Of a stretch of DNA of 64,000 nt, positions 1 to 9,058 are shown one piece after another. Below the pieces are notes generated by a model. That model had not been told where the DNA came from, searched no databases, and saw only the letters and a list, made by a program, of their open reading frames with translations. Position 1 is the stretch's first letter. Every line of letters starts with the position of its first letter. The stretch spans positions 992,001 through 1,056,000 of the forward strand of contig NZ_CP063195.1 in the NCBI RefSeq assembly GCF_028609885.1, in the 5' to 3' direction. Position numbers and translations under genes: made by a program. The DNA comes from Corynebacterium jeikeium. Its GTDB lineage: Bacteria > Actinomycetota > Actinomycetes > Mycobacteriales > Mycobacteriaceae.

Positions 1-1
1 G

Positions 2-580
2 GTCTTCGGCAAGAAGGATGCCGAGCAGCACGGCACCAAGGCCACCATGACCGCCGGTAACTCCACCCCGCTGACCGACGGTGCTTCCGCAGTCCTGATC
101 TCCTCCGAGGAGTGGGCGGCAGAGCACAACATCCCGGTCAAGGCATACCTGGTGGATTCCGAGGTTGCCTCTGTGGACTTCATCAACGGCCGCGATGGCA
201 TGACCCCGGACGGACTGCTGATGTCCCCGACCTACGCGGTTGCTCGCCTGCTGAAGCGCAACAACCTCACCCTGCAGGACTTCGACTTCTACGAGATCCA
301 CGAGGCCTTCGCCTCCCAGACCTGCGCTACCCTCAAGGCTTGGGAGTCCGACGAGTACTGCCGCGAGCGCCTAGGCCTGGATGGCGCCCTGGGTGCCATC
401 GACCGCGCGAAGCTGAACGTCAAGGGTTCCTCCCTGGCAGCCGGCCACCCGTTCGCCGCTACCGGCGGCCGCATCATCGCCACCGCAGCGAAGGTGCTGG
501 AGGAAAACGGTGGCGGTCGCACCCTGGTTTCCATCTGCGCTGCAGGTGGTCAGGGCATCGTCGCCATCGTCGAGCGCTAA
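2..580 (+). CDS. Acetyl-CoA C-acyltransferase (thiolase), 3' part
   Basis: This is the C-terminal ~192 residues of a thiolase; the reading frame is open from the left edge, so the start and the nucleophilic N-terminal cysteine lie outside the window. The visible catalytic elements are HEAFASQ (thiolase His loop), GHPFAATGGR (second His, GHPxGATG block) and CAAGGQG near the C-terminus (the general-base Cys). The family condenses or cleaves acyl-CoA in fatty-acid beta-oxidation or acetoacetyl-CoA metabolism. The HEAFASQ and ICAAGGQG forms resemble the FadI/trifunctional-beta branch more than biosynthetic acetoacetyl-CoA thiolase; that assignment is inferred. It converges with the DUF4185 gene, with a short GCTAGC-rich hairpin region between them. 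Confidence 0.93.
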   Translation, partial: VFGKKDAEQHGTKATMTAGNSTPLTDGASAVLISSEEWAAEHNIPVKAYLVDSEVASVDFINGRDGMTPDGLLMSPTYAVARLLKRNNLTLQDFDFYEIHEAFASQTCATLKAWESDEYCRERLGLDGALGAIDRAKLNVKGSSLAAGHPFAATGGRIIATAAKVLEENGGGRTLVSICAAGGQGIVAIVER

Positions 581-583
581 AGC

Positions 584-627
584 GCCGCTAGCCGCTAGCT
601 ACTAGTTAGCCGCTAGCTTCTAGCGGC
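584..627. repeat. GCCGCTAGC repeats and perfect hairpin between convergent genes
   Basis: GCCGCTAGC occurs three times (584-592, 591-599, 609-617). The last copy forms a perfect 8-bp stem, 609-616 with 620-627, around a 3-nt loop. It lies between the convergent thiolase and DUF4185 genes. There is no T-run on either side, so a terminator role is possible but not established. Confidence 0.55.
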
Positions 628-650
628 CAGCGGCTGCGCGCCGCCGGTTG

Positions 651-1907
651 CTAGAACACCTTCGCCAGATCGGTCTTGTACACCACCGCGTTGTAGCTGT
701 GCCACGAGGTGGCCACCCAGTACAAGTTCCCATCGGTCTGATGCGGGTACATATAACCGCCGTAAATATCCGGCACCTGGGCCCTGGAGATCAGCGTTTT
801 CGCGCTGCTCCAGGGTCCTTCTGGGCTATCGGCCTGGCGCAGCACCATTCCTTGAGTGGATTCGTAGAGTGCCAACCACTTGCCGAGGTGCTCGTTGTAC
901 TGCACTGATAGCTCGGAAACTCGCCCGTCGAGCACCGGCTTTGCAGCGTCCATGCGGGAGGTCCAGCCACTGCCGTCCCAGTACTCCGCGGAGCTGAAGT
1001 TAGGGAATTCCGCCTCGCTAATGCGTGCCAAGCGCGCCTGGCCGGAGCGCCCCGACGGGGTGCCGTAGACGTACACGTAGTCGTCGTCGCCTGCAGCTGC
1101 GCCCTCTGGTGCCTTGGCGAAGGCGGTCATCTGGAAGTAGTCGTTGCCACGGCTGTGTGCTGGCAAGTCAGGCAGGCGGCTGTCCTTAGAAGCCACCGAG
1201 CTGGTGCGGTAGGAGTCCGGCACCACGGAGAACGTCTTTCCGCCGTCGGTGGACTTCGCCGTCGCGGCGTAGTTCGTGCGCCACTGTCCAGGCTTGCCCC
1301 AGTCGCGCACAGACATGAAGTCCACGTACTGCGCACCATTTACCTCGATGCCTGCGGTCGGGATGATTGTCTTCTCCACACCGTCGATCTTTAGAGATTC
1401 AGGTAGGAATTCTGCGGAGTTCGCCCCCGTGGCAGGGCCACCCATGTGGATGCCATTGGAGGGATCCATATCGTCGGTCTCGTACAGAGCATTGGAGTGC
1501 CAGCCGTTGTTGCCGGCACCGCAACGGAAGGAATCACCGAACGCCGCCAGCACGCGCCCATCGCCGGAATCCCACATAATGCCCAAGTCGGTGGAGCTCA
1601 GGCCCGTCTTGTCGGTGCGGTCGGGGCCGAAGCGGCCGGTGAGCATGTGCATCGCCTCGGTATTACCGGTGACTTTCGGCATGCCCTCCGGCTTGCCGGT
1701 CAGCCACTGTGGCTGTCCGAGGCTGCCTGCAAGCGAGCCGCTGCTGCTGGCGGCCAGCCCATCGCTGGTGGTGGGAGCGTACGTCCAGCATGGATCCGCC
1801 GCGGCGTGACCCGTGGACAGTGCGGTCACGGCAGTGGCGGTAGCCAGGATCGAACCTGCGGTCAGGGTAGCGGCGAGGGTGCGACGAGAGGCGGAAATCT
1901 TATGCAT
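651..1907 (-). CDS. Secreted DUF4185 domain protein
   Basis: This is a 418-aa exported protein. I chose the ATG at 1907 because it gives a typical signal peptide (MHKISASRR, then a hydrophobic A/T/L stretch ending TGHAAADP). The frame stays open upstream to 2228, but that extension overlaps the divergent gene and would bury the signal. The mature part shows DUF4185 features resembling beta-propeller glycan-active folds: GIMWDSGDGRVLAAFGDSF, NALYETDDMDPSNG, and a WVATSWHSYNAVVYKTDL end. A cell-surface sugar-binding or hydrolytic role is plausible but unproven. The hexamer TATAAC lies 3 nt before the ATG on this strand, which suggests a leaderless or very short-leader transcript. Confidence 0.85.
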   Translation of the reverse strand: MHKISASRRTLAATLTAGSILATATAVTALSTGHAAADPCWTYAPTTSDGLAASSSGSLAGSLGQPQWLTGKPEGMPKVTGNTEAMHMLTGRFGPDRTDKTGLSSTDLGIMWDSGDGRVLAAFGDSFRCGAGNNGWHSNALYETDDMDPSNGIHMGGPATGANSAEFLPESLKIDGVEKTIIPTAGIEVNGAQYVDFMSVRDWGKPGQWRTNYAATAKSTDGGKTFSVVPDSYRTSSVASKDSRLPDLPAHSRGNDYFQMTAFAKAPEGAAAGDDDYVYVYGTPSGRSGQARLARISEAEFPNFSSAEYWDGSGWTSRMDAAKPVLDGRVSELSVQYNEHLGKWLALYESTQGMVLRQADSPEGPWSSAKTLISRAQVPDIYGGYMYPHQTDGNLYWVATSWHSYNAVVYKTDLAKVF

Positions 1908-1968
1908 GCAAGTTATATTTGCATACGCTGTCCTGCGGCGCTTGTCGAGCTCCGCTATATTCTCGGCT
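1908..1968. promoter_or_regulatory. Divergent promoter region with two near-start -10 hexamers
   Basis: The 61-bp gap between two divergent secreted-protein genes holds TATAAC (minus strand, 1911-1916) close to the DUF4185 ATG, and TATATT (plus strand, 1956-1961) close to the ATG at 1969. No convincing -35 boxes are visible. I read this as back-to-back leaderless promoters. Confidence 0.4.
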
Positions 1969-2325
1969 ATGGCTAATTCCTCTCGCATTGCTTCCATCGC
2001 CGTCGCTGCCGTTCTTACCCTGTCCAGCGCCGCGGGCATCGCTGGCGCCGCGGACGCTGATTCCGCCTCTGAAACCCTCCAGCCGCTGCCGACCGTCGAG
2101 ACCCCCAAGGCGCCTGCGTCGGGCAGCTTGGGCAGTTCCTCGCGCGTGCCGAAAGCCTGCCAGAAGCTGGACCAGCAAATCGAAGAGGTCCGTAAGCAGT
2201 GGGACGACGCAGTCGCCGAGCAGGACATCTACAAGGCCAATGGCCTGCGCATGGAGTTCGGCAACCTCGCCGCCAGCTACTACCAGTGCCGCCTGGCGGG
2301 AAACACTCTGGCCGGCTCGCTCTAG
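1969..2325 (+). CDS. Small secreted protein of unknown function
   Basis: This 118-aa protein has an N-terminal signal peptide (MANSSRIASIAVAAVLTLSS, cleavage probably after AGAADA). The mature ~90 residues contain one Cys pair (KACQKLDQQ and YYQCRLAG) separated by a charged helix, so a disulfide-linked helical hairpin is plausible. I do not recognise a named family. TATATT at 1956-1961 sits 7 nt before the ATG, consistent with leaderless transcription. It is divergent from the DUF4185 gene across only 61 bp and is followed at 16 bp by coaE. Confidence 0.75.
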   Translation: MANSSRIASIAVAAVLTLSSAAGIAGAADADSASETLQPLPTVETPKAPASGSLGSSSRVPKACQKLDQQIEEVRKQWDDAVAEQDIYKANGLRMEFGNLAASYYQCRLAGNTLAGSL

Positions 2326-2341
2326 GCGCTAGCATGGCCTC

Positions 2342-2926
2342 ATGATCACAATTGGGCTGACTGGTGGAATCGGATCGGGCAAGTCAACCGTCTCTTCGCG
2401 GTTGGCGGAGCTCGGTGCTTTTATTGTTGACGCCGACCTGGTGGCGCGCGAGATCGTCGAACCAGGTCAGCCAGCATTGGCCGAGCTGGCGGAGGCCTTT
2501 GACGGGGTGCTGAACCCCGACGGCACGTTAAACCGGGCGGAGCTGGCCCGGCAGGCCTTTGCCACGCCGGAGGCTACCGAGAAGCTGAACGCGATCACCC
2601 ACCCGCGCATCCGCGCCCGTACCGAAGAGCTGTTTAAGGAGGGCAGGGAGTCCGGCGCGCAGGTGCTCGTCTACGACATGCCGCTGCTCATCGAAAACGG
2701 TGAGGTCGACAAAGTCGACCACGTGCTGGTGGTGGATGCTCCCGACGAGCTGCGCATCGACCGGCTAGTGCAACACCGGGGTTTGGATGAGGACGACGCC
2801 CGCCGCCGAATTGCCGCCCAGATCGACCGCGCGACCCGCCTCAATGCGGCGGACACGGTTCTGGATAACTCCGGAACCGTGGAACAGCTACTCGAGCAGG
2901 TCGACGGCTTCTGGGACGGGCTCTAG
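2342..2926 (+). CDS. coaE: Dephospho-CoA kinase
   Basis: This 194-aa enzyme catalyses the last step of CoA synthesis, ATP-dependent 3'-phosphorylation of dephospho-CoA, in the cytoplasm. The P-loop GGIGSGKST is at residues 8-16. DADLVAREIV follows at about 30-39, a CoA-site element, and DMPLLIE at ~117 and RLVQHRGL at ~145 match the lid and core motifs. The length is normal for actinobacterial single-domain CoaE. TAGCAT at 2330-2335 ends 6 nt before the ATG, suggesting a leaderless mRNA. It is followed by uvrB after an opposing gene, as in other corynebacteria. Confidence 0.96.
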   Translation: MITIGLTGGIGSGKSTVSSRLAELGAFIVDADLVAREIVEPGQPALAELAEAFDGVLNPDGTLNRAELARQAFATPEATEKLNAITHPRIRARTEELFKEGRESGAQVLVYDMPLLIENGEVDKVDHVLVVDAPDELRIDRLVQHRGLDEDDARRRIAAQIDRATRLNAADTVLDNSGTVEQLLEQVDGFWDGL

Positions 2927-2930
2927 AGGC

Positions 2931-3875
2931 TTACCAGAAACGCGGGATGCCGGCGCCGAAGATCGGCGGCAGGCCATCGGCCACAATCGTCTCCGGGAAG
3001 ATGAATAGCCCCACCGCGTCGCGGTAGCGGGAGGTGCGCTCCTTGGCCAGGTTCCGCTGCTGCACGGGATCGGACTTGGAGGCCAGGCCGTAGACGGTGG
3101 TGCGCGGCCCGAAGGCAATGCGATAGTCGCTCACTCCACGGTGCAGGTGGCTATCAGTCGTGGCAATCACCAGCTCGCGCGGCAGTGGCTTGCCATGGGG
3201 AGCGTTTTTGGCCTGCTCGTTCATCTTTCCGAACACTTTCGCGCTGTGCCACGCATTGCTGATGGTGGACCAGGAATTACCCTCCACGTGAATGCGCTGC
3301 GGGGAGATTCCGGCGCGAACCAGCCACCTCTTCATCGACTCGGCCTCCACGTGCCCGTGCTCGGTCTTGCCACCGGAAGTGATGATCGGGCTCGCCGGGT
3401 GCCGCAGCGCATAATCGCGGGCAACCTCCAAGCGGCGCTGCAGGTTCGGGTGCACGGAGCCATCCGGGTTCAGTCCATTGCCCAGCACCACCACGGTTGC
3501 GCGTGGATTGGTGGCCTTGCCAGGAGCCTTCACAGGAGCCTCCAGCACTTTGAGAATGTGGCTAACCTCGGTGCGCCGAGCGGGGGAGAGCCGGTCCAAC
3601 GCCGGGCGCGGATCCTGGTTCAGATACTGGGCAGCGATGGCGGCCGCGGAGTAGGCGTCATCAACAGTGCGAGCAGTACGCGCACCGGTGGGACCAACCG
3701 GCAACAGCTCGCCAGGAATAACGACGGTGTTGGGGCCGATCGGCGCAGAACCGGCAATGATCGGCGGGACGGCGGGCGCAGCCGGCGCTGGCGCGGCAAC
3801 GGCAGAAGGAGTGAGCCACAGTGAAAGAGCGATGACAGGGGCGATAGCGGCACGACCGCGGGAGAAGAGCTTCAT
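2931..3875 (-). CDS. Secreted YdcF/ElyC (DUF218)-family protein
   Basis: This 314-aa exported protein belongs to the DUF218 group (YdcF, SanA, ElyC). The start at 3875 gives a signal peptide (MKLFSRGRAAIAPVIALSLW, then an A/P-rich stretch); the upstream extension to 3962 runs into the uvrB promoter and start, so I rejected it. Diagnostic segments are VVVLGNGLNPDGSVHPNLQR, ASPIITSGGKTEHGHVEAES and EGNSWSTISNAWHSA, the family's VxGxG, TGG and N-A-x-x-S/T blocks. Members have envelope-related roles but unclear chemistry. It is divergent from uvrB and ends 5 bp from convergent coaE. Confidence 0.85.
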   Translation of the reverse strand: MKLFSRGRAAIAPVIALSLWLTPSAVAAPAPAAPAVPPIIAGSAPIGPNTVVIPGELLPVGPTGARTARTVDDAYSAAAIAAQYLNQDPRPALDRLSPARRTEVSHILKVLEAPVKAPGKATNPRATVVVLGNGLNPDGSVHPNLQRRLEVARDYALRHPASPIITSGGKTEHGHVEAESMKRWLVRAGISPQRIHVEGNSWSTISNAWHSAKVFGKMNEQAKNAPHGKPLPRELVIATTDSHLHRGVSDYRIAFGPRTTVYGLASKSDPVQQRNLAKERTSRYRDAVGLFIFPETIVADGLPPIFGAGIPRFW

Positions 3876-3960
3876 GTGATTAACCTTAGAACGGCCACAG
3901 CAAAAGCGCTGGGTGACAGCACGGCAGGTGGTGTCCGGTGCGGTAAGTAGACTGGTGCGC

Positions 3961-6108
3961 ATGGCCTTTGCAGCAGAACGTCCCGAATTGTCGTACTCCG
4001 AGTTCCGCCCCGTGGGGGAGGTCGAACGCTCGAATGCGAAGTTCGAGGTTATCAGCGACTACAAACCCGCCGGTGACCAGCCGAAGGCGATCGAAGAGCT
4101 GCACCAGCGCCTTGACCGCGGCGAACGTGACGTGGTGCTAATGGGCGCCACCGGTACGGGTAAGTCCGCGACGGCCGCCTGGCTGATCGAAAAGGAGCAG
4201 CGCCCCACCCTGGTGATGGCGCCGAATAAGACGCTGGCCGCCCAGCTGGCCAACGAGCTGCGCAGCCTGCTGCCGAACAACGCGGTGGAGTACTTCGTCT
4301 CCTACTACGACTACTACCAACCAGAGGCGTATATCGCGCAGACGGATACGTACATCGAGAAAGACTCGTCCATCAACGAGGACGTGGAGCGCCTGCGCCA
4401 CTCCGCGACCTCCGCGCTACTGTCGCGCCGGGACGTGGTGGTTGTGTCCTCGGTCTCCTGCATTTACGGCCTCGGCACCCCGCAGTCTTACCTGGACCGC
4501 TCTGTGGTCTTGAAGGTCGACGAAGAGGTCGAACGCGATCGGTTCCTGCGCCTGCTGGTGGATATCCAATACTCCCGCAATGACGTCGCCTTTACCCGCG
4601 GCACGTTCCGCGTGAAGGGCGACACGGTGGACATCATTCCGGCCTACGAGGAGCTTGCGGTGCGCGTGGAGTTCTTCGGCGATGACATCGATGCGCTGTA
4701 CTACATCCATCCGCTGACCGGCGACGTGATTCGCCAGGTCGACGAGCTGCGCATCTTCCCGGCGACCCACTACGTCGCCGGCCCGGAACGCATGGAAAAG
4801 GCCATGCAGGCCATCAAGGAGGAGCTGGCGCAACGTCTGGAGGAGCTGGAGAACCGCGGCAAGCTGCTGGAGGCCCAGCGCCTGCGCATGCGCACCGAAT
4901 ATGACCTGGAGATGATCCAGCAGGTGGGCTTCACCAGCGGTATCGAGAACTATTCCCGCCACATCGACGGCCGCGCTGCCGGTTCCGCGCCCGCCACACT
5001 GATCGATTACTTCCCCGAGGACTTCCTCACCATCATCGACGAGTCCCACGTGACTGTCCCGCAGATCGGCGGCATGTTTGAAGGCGACATGTCCCGCAAG
5101 CGCAACCTGGTGGAACACGGCTTCCGCCTGCCCAGCGCGCTGGATAACCGCCCGCTGACGTGGGAGGAGTTCGACGACCGCAAGGGCCAGTGCGTCTACA
5201 TGTCCGCCACCCCCGGCGATTACGAGATCGCCGCCGCCCAGGGCGAGTACGTCGAGCAGGTCATTCGACCCACCGGCCTGGTGGACCCGAAGGTGGAAGT
5301 GCGCCCGACCGAAGGCCAGATCGACGACCTGATCGAGCAGATCCGCCAGCGCACCGAGAAGAACGAGCGCGTGCTGGTGACCACACTGACCAAGCGCATG
5401 GCCGAGGACCTCACCGACTACCTGCTGGAGCACGGCGTAAAGGTCCGCTACATGCACTCTGACATCGATACCCTCAAGCGCGTGGAGCTGCTCCGCCAGC
5501 TGCGCCTGGGCGAGTTCGACGTGCTCGTGGGCATCAACCTGCTGCGCGAGGGCCTGGACCTGCCGGAGGTCTCGCTGGTCGCTATCCTGGATGCAGACAA
5601 GGAGGGCTTCCTGCGCTCCGAACGCTCGCTGATCCAGACCATCGGCCGCGCTGCCCGTAACGTCTCCGGCGAGGTCATCATGTACGCCGACAAAGTCACT
5701 GACTCGATGCAGTACGCCATCGACGAGACCGAGCGCCGCCGCGCCAAGCAGATCGCCTACAACGAAGAGCACGGCATTGACCCGCAGCCTTTGCGCAAGA
5801 AGATCGCCGATATCTTGGACCAGGTCGCTGAGCTCGAAGCGGAGTCTGGTGTGGACGCCGCAGGCGGCTCCGGCGCCGAGTCCAGTGCCGGCGGGCGGGG
5901 CGAATCGCCCGAGGCCGACTGGGCGTTGGTGCGCGGTTCCAGCGACGAACCCATGGCACGCCCGCAGCTGGAGAAGCTGATCCAGGAGATGACAGAGCAG
6001 ATGAAGTCCGCGGCGAAGGAGCTGAAGTTCGAGCTTGCCGGCCGCCTCCGCGATGAAATCGCGGACCTAAAAAAGGAACTGCGGGGCATGATCGAAGCTG
6101 GGTTGTAA
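3961..6108 (+). CDS. uvrB: Excinuclease ABC subunit B
   Basis: This 715-aa protein is the damage-verifying helicase-like subunit of nucleotide excision repair. It is loaded by UvrA and recruits UvrC. Walker A GATGTGKS is at ~62-69. The beta-hairpin [11 protein letters not shown] follows at ~111-121, then IDESHVT (motif II), [17 protein letters not shown] and the motif VI stretch IGRAARN. A C-terminal UVR motif spans the last ~45 residues ([20 protein letters not shown]). The ATG at 3961 is preferred over upstream in-frame codons because TAGACT (3948-3953) lies 7 nt before it, marking a leaderless start. UvrA is encoded 4.7 kb downstream. Confidence 0.97.
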   Translation: MAFAAERPELSYSEFRPVGEVERSNAKFEVISDYKPAGDQPKAIEELHQRLDRGERDVVLMGATGTGKSATAAWLIEKEQRPTLVMAPNKTLAAQLANELRSLLPNNAVEYFVSYYDYYQPEAYIAQTDTYIEKDSSINEDVERLRHSATSALLSRRDVVVVSSVSCIYGLGTPQSYLDRSVVLKVDEEVERDRFLRLLVDIQYSRNDVAFTRGTFRVKGDTVDIIPAYEELAVRVEFFGDDIDALYYIHPLTGDVIRQVDELRIFPATHYVAGPERMEKAMQAIKEELAQRLEELENRGKLLEAQRLRMRTEYDLEMIQQVGFTSGIENYSRHIDGRAAGSAPATLIDYFPEDFLTIIDESHVTVPQIGGMFEGDMSRKRNLVEHGFRLPSALDNRPLTWEEFDDRKGQCVYMSATPGDYEIAAAQGEYVEQVIRPTGLVDPKVEVRPTEGQIDDLIEQIRQRTEKNERVLVTTLTKRMAEDLTDYLLEHGVKVRYMHSDIDTLKRVELLRQLRLGEFDVLVGINLLREGLDLPEVSLVAILDADKEGFLRSERSLIQTIGRAARNVSGEVIMYADKVTDSMQYAIDETERRRAKQIAYNEEHGIDPQPLRKKIADILDQVAELEAESGVDAAGGSGAESSAGGRGESPEADWALVRGSSDEPMARPQLEKLIQEMTEQMKSAAKELKFELAGRLRDEIADLKKELRGMIEAGL

Positions 6109-6118
6109 TATTAGAGTT

Positions 6119-6553
6119 ATGTACAACACAGTCGTGGTCGGAACCGATGGGTCAGAATCTTCTTTTCTAGCAGTGCGACGCGCCGCGGGCGTAGCCGCCG
6201 CCATGGACGCGGAACTCGTCCTGGCCAGCGCGTATGTGGGGGAGCACGCGGATACCGCGACCAAGCAGACTACTGCGGTGGACGGGGAGATGTCTGCGGC
6301 TGAGGTGTTGGCGTCCGCACGAAAAGAAGCCGAAGGGGAAGGCGCGAAGAAGGTTCGCGCGGTTCTGAAGGAAGGCGACCCGGTGGAGGCGCTGATGAGC
6401 ATTGTCAAGAGCGAGGAGGCGGACCTGCTGGTGGTCGGCAACCGTGGCATTAACTCGCTGACCGGGCGCCTGCTGGGCAGTGTGCCAGCCGATGCGGCAC
6501 GTCAGGCGGAGTGCGACGTAATGATCGTCCACACCGTCGGCACCAGGGACTAG
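6119..6553 (+). CDS. Universal stress protein, UspA family
   Basis: This 144-aa single-domain USP begins MYNTVVVGTDGSESS, the usual first strand plus the TDGS nucleotide loop. It carries the ATP-binding signature GNRGINSLTGRLLGSVP (G-x2-G-x9-G-S) at ~119-135, so nucleotide binding is expected. These cytosolic proteins help survival under starvation or redox stress. TAATAT (6106-6111) overlaps the uvrB stop codon and ends 7 nt before this ATG, suggesting its own leaderless promoter immediately after uvrB. It converges with the HelD-like gene. Confidence 0.93.
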   Translation: MYNTVVVGTDGSESSFLAVRRAAGVAAAMDAELVLASAYVGEHADTATKQTTAVDGEMSAAEVLASARKEAEGEGAKKVRAVLKEGDPVEALMSIVKSEEADLLVVGNRGINSLTGRLLGSVPADAARQAECDVMIVHTVGTRD

Positions 6554-6579
6554 CCCTTCCTGATCCGCGCTAGGCCCGC

Positions 6580-8895
6580 TTAATCCCAAGGCAATGGGCG
6601 GGCATTCACAACCGTCAGTCCCTGGGTGGCACGAGTCATTGCCACGTAGAGGTCGTTGAGCCCCTGGGGGGAGCTCTCAACAATGTCCGCCGGCTCGACC
6701 AAGATCACCTCGTCGAACTCCAGGCCCTTCGCAGCGGCGGTATCCACAAGCACAACCTCCGCGCCAGTTGTTTCCGTCTCGGACTGCTCCGCTGCCTGCT
6801 CCGTTACAACGTCCTCTAGGCGCGAAGGGTTCGCGGTAATCACGCCGATCAGGCCAGCGTCACCCGTGAGCTCTCGAGCCTGCTCAACTGCGGCCTGAAC
6901 CTGTGAACCGAGCTTGGCGCCCTCAGCCGGCATGTACCGCACCCCGGTGCCCGATTCGCGCAGGGCCAGGGGAGAAGGCTGGGAGGGGTCGATCTCGTGC
7001 AACAGCGGCGCGGCAAGGTCCGCAATATCCTTCGGGGTGCGGTAGTTCACCGTCAGCTGGTGCAGCTGCCAGCGGTCGGCCACGAAGGGAGAGAGCGCCT
7101 CCTCCCAGCTATCCACCCCGCCTGGATTGCCGGTCTGAGCCGGGTCGCCCACCAAGGTCATCCACTTGTTCGGCGAGCGGCGGAACACCATCCGCCAGGC
7201 CATCTCGCTGAGCTCCTGCGCCTCGTCCACAATCACGTGCCCGAACGCCCACCGGCTATCGGCTGCCGCGCGCTCAGCGGTGGTGCGGTGGTCGCGGACT
7301 CGCTGGCGGGCGGCCAGCGTTTCGGCGTCGATAACGTCGTAGGCCATCAGCACTTCGGGCGCGAAGCCGTCGTCCAGGTCCTGGCTGGCCGAGCCGGTCA
7401 GGATGTCCAGCGCTTCCTGCGCCTCGGTGATTTTCTCCAGCCACTGCTCGCGTTCTTCGGCGGCGGTTTCCTCGTCGGAGACGTAGCCCAGCATGTCGAT
7501 CAGTTCGTCGATGAGGGGCGCGTCGGCGTCGGTCCATTCGCCGCTGGGGTGGGCGGCCAGGCCGCGGCAGGTGTCCTCGTCGTAGTCGACGGCGATGCTA
7601 GCCGGGTCCGCGTATAGCCGCTCCAGCACCTGGGTGGGGCGCAGCTCGGGCCAGAATTGCCCGAGTGCGTCCACGACTGCCGGATCCGCACCGAGTTCCT
7701 CGCGCAGGGTGGCGATGTCGCCCTTGCCCAGCAGGTTCTCGCCTCCCAGCGGGTCGGCGCCGATGCTCTCGCCCAGAGCCTCCGCCAGCGAATTCAGCCC
7801 GTGGTCCAGGAAGGCCGCCCTCGCATGGTTGTGCGGCTTGCGGGAGCGGCGCGCGCGAGTCCTGGCCGCCCTCACCATCTTCGGCGTGAGCTGCACGTTG
7901 AGCCCGTCGATGCTGATGTCGATGCTGTCTTCCGGCACGGTCTGGTACGTCTTGATCGCATCGCCCAGGATCGTCAGCATCTCCGCCGATCCCTTGACCT
8001 CGCGCGCCAGCAGGTTCGTCTCCGGCACGGTGTGCAGGTTCGGTAGCAGGGTGCCGGGGGTTGCCAGCACCACGCCGGTTTCGCCCAGCGAGGGCAGCAC
8101 CTGCGAAATGTAGGAAAGGAAGCGGTCGTTAGGGCCGATGATCAGCACGCCCGTGTTATCGAGCTGCTCGCGCCACGTATACAGCAGATACGCCGCCCGG
8201 TGCAGTGCCACGGCTGTCTTGCCGGTTCCGGGTGCGCCTTGGACTACGGTCACGCCACGGTGTGCTGCGCGAATGATTGCGTCCTGCTCCGCCGCGATCG
8301 TCTCTACGATGTCCTGCATATAGGCCGTGCGCGCCCTATTGACGGCATCGAGTAGCGCTTCTTCTTTGGCGACGCCACCTCGCGGCCCAGTACCTACCGC
8401 ATCGGTCGGTCCTGCCGTGATGGATAGCTGTTCGTCTGCCACGCTGCGCACCGTCCGACCACGGGTGGTGATGTGCCGCCGCGTGTGCACCCCGTCGGGG
8501 TGCAGGGTGGTGGCCAGGTAGAAGGGGCGGGCCAGGGGAGCACGCCAGTCCATCAGCAGGGTGCGCATCTGCTCGTCGTCATCGTGCAGGCCGATGCGCC
8601 CGATGTATCGGCGATCCAGGTGTTCGTTTCCGGGGACGGGGTTTTCCGCCTCCGCATCCTCCACGTCGATGCGCCCGAACATCAGGCCAACCTCTGCCGC
8701 GGAGTAGGAATCAAGGCGCTGAGCAATGTCGCGTGCCTCGCGGTCGCGCACCATCAAACCCTGTGGGTCGTCGATATCGGCCTCCAGGCGGACAGCCTTG
8801 AGCCGCTGTTCCAGTTTCTCGCGGGCCTGGTCTACCCGTTCTAGGAGGTCATCGAGGTAGTGCTGCTCGGCAGCGATGTCGTCGGTGGGCGACAA
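6580..8895 (-). CDS. HelD/HelR-type RNA polymerase recycling ATPase (UvrD-like superfamily 1)
   Basis: This 771-aa SF1 helicase-like ATPase has an N-terminal coiled-coil arm (about 1-50, AEQHYLDDLLERVDQAREKL). Walker A QGAPGTGKTAVALHRAAYLL is near residue 220. The Walker B segment VIVDEAQELSEMAW is near 565. LTVNYRTPKDI and a C-terminal LYVAMTRATQGL complete the set of SF1 motifs. This arrangement fits actinobacterial HelD, which binds and dislodges RNA polymerase and in some species (HelR) affects rifampicin tolerance. The start is TTG at 8893-8895, preceded by AGAAGGGA about 12 nt upstream; no in-frame ATG occurs before residue ~48. A hairpin at 9014-9039 separates it from the upstream minus-strand gene. 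Confidence 0.88.
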   Translation of the reverse strand: MSPTDDIAAEQHYLDDLLERVDQAREKLEQRLKAVRLEADIDDPQGLMVRDREARDIAQRLDSYSAAEVGLMFGRIDVEDAEAENPVPGNEHLDRRYIGRIGLHDDDEQMRTLLMDWRAPLARPFYLATTLHPDGVHTRRHITTRGRTVRSVADEQLSITAGPTDAVGTGPRGGVAKEEALLDAVNRARTAYMQDIVETIAAEQDAIIRAAHRGVTVVQGAPGTGKTAVALHRAAYLLYTWREQLDNTGVLIIGPNDRFLSYISQVLPSLGETGVVLATPGTLLPNLHTVPETNLLAREVKGSAEMLTILGDAIKTYQTVPEDSIDISIDGLNVQLTPKMVRAARTRARRSRKPHNHARAAFLDHGLNSLAEALGESIGADPLGGENLLGKGDIATLREELGADPAVVDALGQFWPELRPTQVLERLYADPASIAVDYDEDTCRGLAAHPSGEWTDADAPLIDELIDMLGYVSDEETAAEEREQWLEKITEAQEALDILTGSASQDLDDGFAPEVLMAYDVIDAETLAARQRVRDHRTTAERAAADSRWAFGHVIVDEAQELSEMAWRMVFRRSPNKWMTLVGDPAQTGNPGGVDSWEEALSPFVADRWQLHQLTVNYRTPKDIADLAAPLLHEIDPSQPSPLALRESGTGVRYMPAEGAKLGSQVQAAVEQARELTGDAGLIGVITANPSRLEDVVTEQAAEQSETETTGAEVVLVDTAAAKGLEFDEVILVEPADIVESSPQGLNDLYVAMTRATQGLTVVNARPLPWD

Positions 8896-9002
8896 GGTGG
8901 GTGGGAGTTCCCTTCTGCGTAGTCGGTGGGGTCGGCGTGGTTGGCTAATCGTGAGTTTTTAAGGATAGAGCACGCTAGTTTACTCCCTCCGCGATGCTTT
9001 CG

Positions 9003-9039
9003 ATAGCAAAGAACCCCTGGTAGCTGAACTAACCAGGGG
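9003..9039 (-). terminator. Rho-independent terminator after the DoxX-like gene
   Basis: CCCCTGGT (9014-9021) pairs with ACCAGGGG (9032-9039) around a 10-nt loop. On the minus strand it is followed by the T-rich GTTCTTTGCT. It lies 20 bp beyond the stop of the DoxX-like gene and upstream of the HelD-like gene. Confidence 0.7.
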
Positions 9040-9058
9040 CTCTAAGTGTATTTAGCTC

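Noticed and set aside
1908..2228. N-terminal extension of the DUF4185 frame (525 aa)
   Set aside because: It overlaps the divergent secreted protein gene and puts the signal peptide in mid-protein.
4417..5772. 451-aa open frame antisense to uvrB
   Set aside because: A GC-rich shadow of uvrB codons; His/Val/Asp-rich with no family feature.
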